Shown one piece after another: positions 13,836 through 19,277 of a stretch of DNA of 64,000 nucleotides (position 1 is the first letter of the stretch; each line of letters opens with the position of its first letter). A program made the translations under genes and the position numbers. The stretch covers positions 62,001 through 126,000 of the IMG/VR virus record IMGVR_UViG_3300020442_000008. The stretch is one strand, 5' to 3'. Under the pieces are notes generated by a model. That model had not been told where the DNA came from and searched no databases. It saw nothing but the letters and a program-made list of their open reading frames with translations. The stretch is from a virus.

Positions 13836-13913
13836 CTTTTCGTCTTCTTTCATATCTTGCCACATGAGATAGAAAACTACAAGCCAAGGAGAGAATAGGA
13901 TAATTTCGATCAT
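13827..13913 (-). CDS. small membrane protein, 28 aa
   Basis: MIEIILFSPWLVVFYLMWQD followed by MKEDEKPW: a single membrane-type segment with a charged tail. Follows the 13918-14136 gene by 4 nt. Modest support because of its size. Confidence 0.45.
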   Translation of the reverse strand: MIEIILFSPWLVVFYLMWQDMKEDEKPW

Positions 13914-13917
13914 AATG

Positions 13918-14136
13918 TTATTTTTTGCGTTGTTCGTGCAGTATGGTCTGAAGCTTTTTTCGGGCTTCTTGGACTGCGTGGAGAGCGTCGAGGATCGCGA
14001 TGCCTTGCGTGATGCTCAAGGTTTGGTCTCCTTCGGTGTTGGTTGACCCAGCAAGAAAGTTGAGATTGCCTTCTGCTTTAGAGAGAGCAAGTCCGAGATC
14101 CAACTCGGGAAAATCCATTTTGCTTGATTCGTTCAT
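13918..14136 (-). CDS. hypothetical protein, 72 aa
   Basis: Not recognised. Two helices (LALSKAEGNLNFLAG and ILDALHAVQEARKKL). Its start overlaps the preceding gene by 4 nt (ATGA). The segment KAEGNLNFLAG echoes LASANGNLKFLRS in the 11015-11236 protein, so the two may be paralogues. Confidence 0.6.
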   Translation of the reverse strand: MNESSKMDFPELDLGLALSKAEGNLNFLAGSTNTEGDQTLSITQGIAILDALHAVQEARKKLQTILHEQRKK

Positions 14137-14249
14137 GCTACTGATTTCGTTTTGATTGTTTGGTGTTCGCTTTTTAAAGCTTTGGTGATCTTGCTCATGG
14201 CAAGGGCGTTTAAACTAATTTGTTTTAAGAATGTTTCAATCTTTATCAT
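14133..14249 (-). CDS. small basic protein, 38 aa
   Basis: MIKIETFLKQISLNALAMSK, then a Lys/Thr-rich tail. Leaderless (6 nt from -10), coupled to the next gene by ATGA. Not recognised. Confidence 0.55.
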   Translation of the reverse strand: MIKIETFLKQISLNALAMSKITKALKSEHQTIKTKSVA

Positions 14250-14255
14250 ATTACT

Positions 14256-14284
14256 AATCTATAAAAGTTTTGGGCAAAAGTCAA
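14256..14284 (-). promoter_or_regulatory. sigma70-like early promoter, leaderless
   Basis: TTGACT at 14279-14284, 17 nt, TAGATT at 14256-14261; 6 nt to the ATG at 14249. Confidence 0.7.
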
Positions 14285-14296
14285 GTTTTTTTTAAA

Positions 14297-14572
14297 TTAT
14301 TTTTCCCATATTTGGTTGATGTAAAAAACGGCTTGATCTCCTTCTTTTGGAAACATTCCCCTTTGAAGTTGCACTTTTGTTTGCAACTTGCGAACCATAG
14401 CAAAAAACTTGCGTCTAGCTTCAGGCTTGTCTTCAGCTTCAACGGAGAGAATGTTGTTTGTCATGTGCGTATCAACAAAGGAATTTGTGTTTGTGTTCCA
14501 TAAAGGAAGCTTTTCCTTGCTATCAATGGAAGAGACATGAATGTTTGCAGTGAATGTTTTATTTTTAATCAT
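14297..14572 (-). CDS. hypothetical protein, 91 aa
   Basis: Not recognised. Beta-rich N-terminus (KTFTANIHVSSIDSKEKLPL), helical basic middle (EARRKFFAMVRKLQTKVQL). Leaderless. Confidence 0.65.
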   Translation of the reverse strand: MIKNKTFTANIHVSSIDSKEKLPLWNTNTNSFVDTHMTNNILSVEAEDKPEARRKFFAMVRKLQTKVQLQRGMFPKEGDQAVFYINQIWEK

Positions 14573-14578
14573 GTATAT

Positions 14579-14607
14579 AATTTAAAGGATTTCTTTGTAA
14601 AAGTCAA
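14579..14607 (-). promoter_or_regulatory. sigma70-like early promoter, leaderless
   Basis: TTGACT at 14602-14607, 17 nt, TAAATT at 14579-14584; 6 nt to the ATG at 14572. Confidence 0.7.
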
Positions 14608-14619
14608 ACTTTTTTTTAA

Positions 14620-14766
14620 TTATTTTACAGCTTGTTTGATCATTTCAAAAGTCCAAACGTGACCTCCTGGGCATTCCCAAAGGTCGAAAGCCTCGGACAT
14701 CGGGCTTGCTTGGATACGCTGAAGACCATTTTCTTCAATGAATTTTTGTATTTCTTTAGTTAACAT
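14620..14766 (-). CDS. small protein, 48 aa
   Basis: MLTKEIQKFIEENGLQRIQA, then AFDLWECPGGHVWTF. Too short for standard calling but preceded by a near-consensus promoter. The CPGGHVW segment hints at a metal or structural turn. Not recognised. Confidence 0.55.
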   Translation of the reverse strand: MLTKEIQKFIEENGLQRIQASPMSEAFDLWECPGGHVWTFEMIKQAVK

Positions 14767-14773
14767 ATTTTCT

Positions 14774-14801
14774 ATTATAAGGATTTAAGGTTTAAAGTCA
14801 A
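14774..14801 (-). promoter_or_regulatory. sigma70-like early promoter
   Basis: TTGACT at 14796-14801, 16 nt, consensus TATAAT at 14774-14779; 7 nt to the ATG at 14766. Confidence 0.7.
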
Positions 14802-15022
14802 GCGTTTCTTTCAACGGATCTCCAACCATAACGAGCGACTTCGTCATTATAGCGAGCTTCGGGAAGCCTTGATTTTAGGCTTTTGATATTGGCGAGAATC
14901 ATCTCGCGAGTGTGACCTGTGGCGGGCACGAAGCCTTTACCACTTTCGTAGTGATGTTTTTCGAGGCTAGACTCGAGCATTTGAATGTCGAACTTTATTG
15001 ATTCTGTTTCTGTCATTTTCAT
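14798..15022 (-). CDS. hypothetical helical protein, 74 aa
   Basis: Not recognised. Helical hairpin pattern; GHTREMILANIKSLKSRLPE then RYGWRSVERNA. Its stop lies in the downstream promoter's -35 region. Confidence 0.65.
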   Translation of the reverse strand: MKMTETESIKFDIQMLESSLEKHHYESGKGFVPATGHTREMILANIKSLKSRLPEARYNDEVARYGWRSVERNA

Positions 15023-15028
15023 ATTTAC

Positions 15029-15057
15029 AATCTACTATATTTTTACTAAAAAGTCAA
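15029..15057 (-). promoter_or_regulatory. sigma70-like early promoter, leaderless
   Basis: TTGACT at 15052-15057, 17 nt, TAGATT at 15029-15034; 6 nt to the ATG at 15022. Confidence 0.7.
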
Positions 15058-15065
15058 GCTTTATT

Positions 15066-15239
15066 TTACTTTTTTTTACTTATTCTTGCACCTGTGGTGA
15101 TGGTGTTTGGAAGTTCTTTTTTAAGCCTTTCAGCTATTTGCATAGCTTGGGCGTGTGTCCTTGCGTTGTCTACTAGCACATCATTAACTAGCACATTAAA
15201 CCATTCTGAGAAGTTAGCATTTCGTATTATCTTAATCAT
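15066..15239 (-). CDS. small basic protein, 57 aa, paralogue of 12273-12431
   Basis: MIKIIRNANFSEWFNVLVND, then VLVDNARTHAQAMQIAERLK. The NFSxWF and VDNAxTHAxAM motifs are shared with the 52-aa protein at 12273-12431. Leaderless. Function unknown. Confidence 0.65.
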   Translation of the reverse strand: MIKIIRNANFSEWFNVLVNDVLVDNARTHAQAMQIAERLKKELPNTITTGARISKKK

Positions 15240-15245
15240 ACTAAC

Positions 15246-15274
15246 AACATAGCACTATATGGGGCAAAAGTCAA
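15246..15274 (-). promoter_or_regulatory. sigma70-like early promoter, leaderless
   Basis: TTGACT at 15269-15274, 17 nt, TATGTT at 15246-15251; 6 nt to the ATG at 15239. Confidence 0.7.
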
Positions 15275-15319
15275 GTATTATTTTACTTTTTTTTTATTTT
15301 TTTTCTATTATAACTTACT

Positions 15320-15387
15320 GATTATTAAAGACTTACAGCATAGCCGGCAGGGGCGGCCGGCGCCCTAAGTCATTGGCTATTAAGGGT
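15320..15387. repeat. dispersed palindromic element, copy 8
   Basis: Left arm GATTATTAAAGACTTA, core AGCCGGCAGGGGCGGCCGGC, right arm CCTAAGTCATTGGCTATTAA. Immediately 3' of the 15388-15612 gene on the - strand. Confidence 0.7.
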
Positions 15388-15612
15388 TTAGAACTCGTCC
15401 ATCAAGAACTCGTCAAGTGCATAGGTGTCTAGGTCGGGGTCTTGGTAGCTTGCACCATCAGGTGTGTTGTATGTGCCCGATTCTACTAGATGATTGGCTA
15501 GATCTTTGTATTGCACAAAACGCCTAGCGAGTTTATATAAACTCTCGTCGTTGCCTAACCATAGGGCAACATTCCATGTTGCCCAATTTGCCCAGCCGTT
15601 GTAATCGCTCAT
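15388..15612 (-). CDS. DUF7249-like small phage protein, 74 aa
   Basis: MSDYNGWANWATWNVALWLG at the N-terminus is the NGWxNxxTWNVxLWL pattern of a small protein family common in phages and plasmids (DUF7249-like). The start at 15612, 4 nt after the preceding stop, was chosen over an upstream in-frame ATG that overlaps the previous gene. Acidic C-terminus. Function unknown. Confidence 0.7.
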   Translation of the reverse strand: MSDYNGWANWATWNVALWLGNDESLYKLARRFVQYKDLANHLVESGTYNTPDGASYQDPDLDTYALDEFLMDEF

Positions 15613-15616
15613 GGTC

Positions 15617-15778
15617 TTATGCGTTAGGGTTGACAGCGAAAAGCCCATAACGACGCGAGCCGTCATTGTGCTTCATGCGAGAGCGTAGGAGACGCTCAGC
15701 GTCACGCCTCCGCAACGCTATGGATTCGACTTGCCAAACGGCGCCCGCTTGGTTGAGGATAGACTTAAGGATGTACAT
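15617..15778 (-). CDS. small arginine-rich protein, 53 aa
   Basis: MYILKSILNQAGAVWQVESI, then Arg-rich, ending RRYGLFAVNPNA. AGAAAGG lies about 6 nt before the ATG, so this operon-internal gene has a Shine-Dalgarno site. Higher G+C than its surroundings. Not recognised. Confidence 0.6.
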   Translation of the reverse strand: MYILKSILNQAGAVWQVESIALRRRDAERLLRSRMKHNDGSRRYGLFAVNPNA

Positions 15779-15799
15779 GTTAACCTTTCTGTTGAGGGT

Positions 15800-16096
15800 T
15801 TAGGATTCAAAAATTTCACGCATTGCACCGCTCACGCAGTCCATGTCAACGAGGTTCTCGTCGTTGTCGAAGTCGTCGTCTTCTTGTGCTTCGACTGCAT
15901 CAAGAGAAACGAATTCGTCTTCGATGTCACGCTCGGATGCGTGTTGCACTCCATGTTCAAGGGTAAACTCTTCGTTTGCGATTTGCTCCTGTATGTCAGC
16001 GAGCAAGTCAGCGAATTGACCTGTGACTTTGTTGTTGTTCGCTTCAGCGAGTTCAACGGCTTTACGGATTGCTTCGATATTATTTTCGTTATTCAT
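15800..16096 (-). CDS. hypothetical acidic protein, 98 aa
   Basis: Helical N-terminal half (EAIRKAVELAEANNNKV) and a strongly acidic C-terminus (AQEDDDFDNDENLVDMD). Such acidic small proteins can act as DNA mimics, but that is speculation here. Start 16096 is preferred to 16132 because of the promoter. Confidence 0.65.
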   Translation of the reverse strand: MNNENNIEAIRKAVELAEANNNKVTGQFADLLADIQEQIANEEFTLEHGVQHASERDIEDEFVSLDAVEAQEDDDFDNDENLVDMDCVSGAMREIFES

Positions 16097-16104
16097 AGTT
16101 ATGT

Positions 16105-16132
16105 ATATTAAGGATTTTTTGAAGAATTGCAA
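16105..16132 (-). promoter_or_regulatory. sigma70-like early promoter
   Basis: TTGCAA at 16127-16132, 16 nt, TAATAT at 16105-16110; 8 nt to the ATG at 16096. Confidence 0.55.
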
Positions 16133-16142
16133 GAAAAAAGTT

Positions 16143-16253
16143 TCAGCAAAAGCACTTTTTTTTGTGCTTCGCTTTGCGTGGAAGCACTTTGTTTTTAAGC
16201 TTGTGAGGTCTTGCCTTGGTGAAGACCATTGGAATTCGTACTTTTACTTTCAT
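16143..16253 (-). CDS. small very basic protein, 36 aa
   Basis: MKVKVRIPMVFTKARPHKLK, then a Lys/His-rich tail ending CFC. Leaderless. Possibly a nucleic-acid-binding peptide; not recognised. Confidence 0.5.
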   Translation of the reverse strand: MKVKVRIPMVFTKARPHKLKNKVLPRKAKHKKKCFC

Positions 16254-16259
16254 GATTAT

Positions 16260-16287
16260 ATTCTAAGGATTTAAGGTGTGGAGTCAA
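16260..16287 (-). promoter_or_regulatory. sigma70-like early promoter, leaderless
   Basis: TTGACT at 16282-16287, 16 nt, TAGAAT at 16260-16265; 6 nt to the ATG at 16253. Confidence 0.7.
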
Positions 16288-16293
16288 GCTTTA

Positions 16294-16485
16294 TTATGCA
16301 ACCCACTCCACAAGCTCAAACTTGCGAGGCAAGCCAAACTTTGCAAGATCTTTGTTGAGATCTTCGACGGATGCGTGGTGTTCGCATTTCATCATGACAT
16401 TACGCTGTACGATCTCGCCGCTCTTGCGGTCAATGATGTTGACCTTGGCGATGAAACCATTTACTTGTTTATCATTTTTTATCAT
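16294..16485 (-). CDS. hypothetical protein, 63 aa
   Basis: MIKNDKQVNGFIAKVNIIDR, beta-rich then helical (SVEDLNKDLAKFGLP). Start 16485 (6 nt from an extended -10) is preferred to the TTG-type extension at 16545 that would run through the promoter. First gene of the leftward early block. Confidence 0.6.
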   Translation of the reverse strand: MIKNDKQVNGFIAKVNIIDRKSGEIVQRNVMMKCEHHASVEDLNKDLAKFGLPRKFELVEWVA

Positions 16486-16491
16486 ACCTAT

Positions 16492-16497
16492 AACATA
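16492..16497 (-). promoter_or_regulatory. extended -10 promoter, leaderless
   Basis: TATGTT at 16492-16497 preceded by TGC (extended -10); the -35 is poor. 6 nt to the ATG at 16485. Confidence 0.5.
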
Positions 16498-16545
16498 GCA
16501 AAAAAAACGGAAAAAAGCGAGAAAAAAAACGCTTATTTTGCACAT

Positions 16546-16728
16546 TAAAGCTGAGCTAATGAGCTTATTATTAAGGCTAATTATACCCCCCCGGTGCCCA
16601 AACCCCCACCCTTTTGTGAAATGAAAAGGAATCTAAGCTTTCAGATTTTGGCGGGGGGTGGTGTTTTTCAATATCTGAATCGTTTCCGTTTTAATTAACA
16701 AATGGGCCGACCAAAAAAAATCCACGGG
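16546..16728. other. block boundary with C-rich and G-rich tracts
   Basis: No gene seen. A C7 run (16586-16592) and CCCCCACCC are followed about 45 nt later by GGCGGGGGGTGGTG (16650-16663) and TTTTT. The CCACCC/GGGTGG arms can pair, and the G tract could form a quadruplex. It divides the leftward early block from the rightward genes. Confidence 0.45.
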
Positions 16729-16742
16729 GTGTATTTCTAGGT
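16729..16742 (+). promoter_or_regulatory. GTGTA box, second promoter class
   Basis: GTGTA 16729-16733, then 9 nt to the ATG at 16743; no -35 box. Confidence 0.45.
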
Positions 16743-16958
16743 ATGGCTGATGAACAAGAAATGTATTGGTTGAAGAGTATGCAATTCCAGCTCCAACAAA
16801 AGGATCGGGAAATTGCTGATTTGCTAGTTATCATAGACACACTTCAGACTAACATGAGGAGCGTGTCTACATATGTCCCTGAGGATAAGATTAAAGAAGT
16901 TACAACCCAGAGTTATAACTGGAGCCTTAATTGGAGACCAGGGCAAGATAAGTCGTAG
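16743..16958 (+). CDS. hypothetical coiled-coil protein, 71 aa
   Basis: Not recognised. Residues 5-45 form a heptad-type helix (QFQLQQKDREIADLLVIIDT). Ends with a Trp-rich tail. Followed by a strong terminator, so monocistronic. Confidence 0.65.
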   Translation: MADEQEMYWLKSMQFQLQQKDREIADLLVIIDTLQTNMRSVSTYVPEDKIKEVTTQSYNWSLNWRPGQDKS

Positions 16959-16988
16959 TGCCTTAATGTCACATTGTGACACGCACGG

Positions 16989-17029
16989 GGGTCGCTAAAG
17001 GGCATTTTGTCACTTTGGCGACCCTTTTT
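16989..17029 (+). terminator. rho-independent terminator
   Basis: GGGTCGCTAAAG / CTTTGGCGACCC long stem followed by TTTTT. Confidence 0.85.
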
Positions 17030-17052
17030 GCTTAATTTTAAGGCTCTAAAAG

Positions 17053-17069
17053 TTGGCATGAAGATTGCA
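17053..17069 (+). promoter_or_regulatory. candidate sigma54 (RpoN) promoter of hsp20
   Basis: TTGGCATGAAGATTGCA: GG at 17055-17056 and GC at 17067-17068 separated by 10 nt, fitting the TGGCAC-N5-TTGCW consensus. The expected start is about 12 nt after GC, 2-3 nt before the ATG at 17083. Confidence 0.5.
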
Positions 17070-17082
17070 ACTATATACGCAT

Positions 17083-17469
17083 ATGAAATATTCACTTATT
17101 AATCAATTGTTTGAGCAGGCGAACCTGCTTAATGCCATGGACGACAAAGTTTGTAACGTCATCGATTCTAGTTTGGACTCCTATAAATACAGGACAACCT
17201 TAAATGAGCAAGAAAATGAATACATTATTCATGCTCAAGTCCCAGGACTAAGCAAAGAAGATATAAATATTACTTTAGATAATAATATTTTAAAGATTTG
17301 CGGCGAAAAAGCTATAAATGACCATATGACATGTTCAATTAATAAAGAACTTTCGCTTGGAAGAGATATTAATGCATCAAAAATAACTGCAAAAGTAGAG
17401 AATGGAATACTAGAACTTAATATTCCTAAATCAGAAAAATGCAAAACTAAGAAGATTAAAATTAATTAA
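17083..17469 (+). CDS. hsp20: Hsp20/alpha-crystallin small heat-shock protein
   Basis: 128 residues. The alpha-crystallin domain runs from about residue 35 to the end: VPGLSKEDINITLDNNILKI, then KVENGILELNIPKSE, the family signature (A-x-x-x-NGxLxLxxP). Small heat-shock proteins are ATP-independent holdases that keep unfolding proteins soluble; phage copies are known in cyanophages. The start MKYSLINQLF at 17083 is supported by the upstream promoter, against 17065 in the promoter itself. It may protect host or capsid proteins during infection. It abuts the convergent glycosyltransferase gene with no gap. Confidence 0.9.
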   Translation: MKYSLINQLFEQANLLNAMDDKVCNVIDSSLDSYKYRTTLNEQENEYIIHAQVPGLSKEDINITLDNNILKICGEKAINDHMTCSINKELSLGRDINASKITAKVENGILELNIPKSEKCKTKKIKIN

Positions 17470-18327
17470 TTATAATATATCTTTTATTTCTGAGTATTTT
17501 TTGGAAAAATCCTCTCCCCATGGGTAGCCGAGCTCCTTGTGGAGCATTTGTGTCCGAATTTCCCGGAATTTTTGACTAGTTGCGGTTGGGTTGATGCCAG
17601 CAGAATCATGTTCGAGACTTCGGCGGTCGCCCTCGATACTATCTTGAGGTCTATAAGCGTATACTGGTATGCCATTTTTACTTGCCCTTAAACAAAAAGC
17701 TATATCATCTCCAATTAATCTTATATCATCCGTTATATCTTCGGCAAACAGATATTTTAATGAAGATCTATTAAAAGCCATACCTCCGCAAAGGTAGTCT
17801 ACCTTCTTGAGCATTGGTTTATCTGGATTCCTATGGTTTTTTAAGCTATAATAGGTTCCAAACATATCTGTAATCCCCTTAAAGACTAAAGATGTTTCTT
17901 CGTCAAAATCAGGTTGTCGGTTTATATTATACTTATAGGTTTCACTTCTGTCTAAAATCCAGCCATAATTTTGCACCAAACAGTTTTCGTGATGTAAAAT
18001 GCTCACCATTGCCCTACAATAGTCTGGCATAGGGAATCTATCGTCATCCAATGTTATTATTTTTTCAGTTGGAGCAGATAAAGCGACTTGATATCTTCCA
18101 ATGTGCTTAAAATTTAAATCAGAATAAGCTGTATAAACATTATTCATATTTTTTGTTCTATCTAACCATACTTTCATAAAGTTAGATTTTTCATCTGGAA
18201 GCCCAAGAAAACAGCCGATTATATACTTCGGCGGCAAACTCTGACTAAAAACCCGATCTAATTGCCTATTTAAAAGCTCTTCTGTTTTATTATAATAATT
18301 AAGTATAAGAGTATAATCTGTATCCAT
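17470..18327 (-). CDS. GT2-like glycosyltransferase
   Basis: 285 residues with a GT-A arrangement: N-terminal Rossmann-like strand (DYTLILNYYNKTEELLNRQL), nucleotide-sugar metal motif LDDDRFPMP (Asp 94-96), and IGDDIAFCLRASKNGIPVYA at about residues 205-225, corresponding to the acceptor-side acid motif. It probably transfers a sugar to a phage or host-surface component. The GTGTA box lies 9 nt before the ATG. Co-directional with the FkbM gene 15 nt upstream. Confidence 0.8.
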   Translation of the reverse strand: MDTDYTLILNYYNKTEELLNRQLDRVFSQSLPPKYIIGCFLGLPDEKSNFMKVWLDRTKNMNNVYTAYSDLNFKHIGRYQVALSAPTEKIITLDDDRFPMPDYCRAMVSILHHENCLVQNYGWILDRSETYKYNINRQPDFDEETSLVFKGITDMFGTYYSLKNHRNPDKPMLKKVDYLCGGMAFNRSSLKYLFAEDITDDIRLIGDDIAFCLRASKNGIPVYAYRPQDSIEGDRRSLEHDSAGINPTATSQKFREIRTQMLHKELGYPWGEDFSKKYSEIKDIL

Positions 18328-18341
18328 GGATAATAATACAC
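18328..18341 (-). promoter_or_regulatory. GTGTA box, second promoter class
   Basis: - strand GTGTA at 18337-18341, 9 nt to the ATG at 18327. It lies at the end of the FkbM gene. Confidence 0.45.
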
Positions 18342-18342
18342 A

Positions 18343-19098
18343 TTACTTTTGTACAAAACCAAATATACCTAGACCATCTCTTTCTACAGGATCATAGAAC
18401 CAACTTTCGTGGCTATCTTTTAATATTTCATTTAATTTATTGAATAATGTGGATTGTGTTGGCGCATCTGGGCTGTAATCCTCGAATCCGTGCCATTCTC
18501 CCATGATAGCCTTTGTTTTCTTGAGTATATCTAGGTCTTGGCAGTCATCTCTAAGGAAACCGTTTTCTCCGCCCTCACAGTCTAACTTCAATAAATCTAT
18601 ACTCTCTATATTATATTCTTCCATTAATGATCTTAAAGTATAATGCTTAACATCAAAATCTTCATGTAATTTATATACTTGTTCTTCTGCTTGTTCAACA
18701 CTTTCTTTAGTAGGTATTAATTCATTAGTAAGAAAACCTCCACCAGTAGCTTCTTTAACACTTCTATAGAAATATACTTTATCAGGATAATAATTAAGAA
18801 CACCTCTAATAAGAGTATTGTTATTATTTTCTAAATTTAATTTGCACATTTGATAATTGTCTACGTCAGGCTCGACAGTATACGTTCTGCAATCGGGAAA
18901 TAGGGAATGACAACGCTTGGAAAAGCTACCTATGTGTCCTCCAATATCAACTACAACTTTCGGCGCACAGTTGATAAACTGATTGATGGGGTAATTCTCC
19001 TCACTAAACACTTCTCCCAAAACATTCTTATCTTCTTGTTGAAAATGCTCTCTAATTTTAAATGGAATATTGTTGAATAAAATATCTTTTGTTTGCAT
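18343..19098 (-). CDS. FkbM-family SAM methyltransferase
   Basis: 251 residues. KVVVDIGGHIGSFSKRCHSL is SAM-binding motif I, TVEPDVDNYQMCKLNLE is motif II, and IDLLKLDCEGGENGFL is the FkbM signature. FkbM enzymes O-methylate sugars, commonly in surface glycans, so with the neighbouring glycosyltransferases it forms a glycan-modification cassette. The target could be a host polysaccharide or virion sugars. Confidence 0.85.
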   Translation of the reverse strand: MQTKDILFNNIPFKIREHFQQEDKNVLGEVFSEENYPINQFINCAPKVVVDIGGHIGSFSKRCHSLFPDCRTYTVEPDVDNYQMCKLNLENNNNTLIRGVLNYYPDKVYFYRSVKEATGGGFLTNELIPTKESVEQAEEQVYKLHEDFDVKHYTLRSLMEEYNIESIDLLKLDCEGGENGFLRDDCQDLDILKKTKAIMGEWHGFEDYSPDAPTQSTLFNKLNEILKDSHESWFYDPVERDGLGIFGFVQK

Positions 19099-19277
19099 AT
19101 AGTATTATATTGTTTGATTCAGAAAAGATACATAATATCTTTTATATTTTGTTTTTAATGCCAATCAGGCGATTTCGGCGAGAGCCGAAGATAAATTTTA
19201 TAGATTTAATCATAATTAATAATATTATTTGGAATCGCCTCGGAAGTCTTGGCATATAGTTTCAAATGCTAAATGAT
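19099..19277. other. intergenic inverted repeat
   Basis: AGGCGATT (19167-19174) and AATCGCCT (19233-19240) are perfect 8-nt arms 58 nt apart, enclosing a TTCGGC-GAGA-GCCGAA hairpin (19174-19189). It lies in the gap between the two sugar-cassette units and may be a transcript 5' or 3' structure. No gene seen. Confidence 0.5.
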
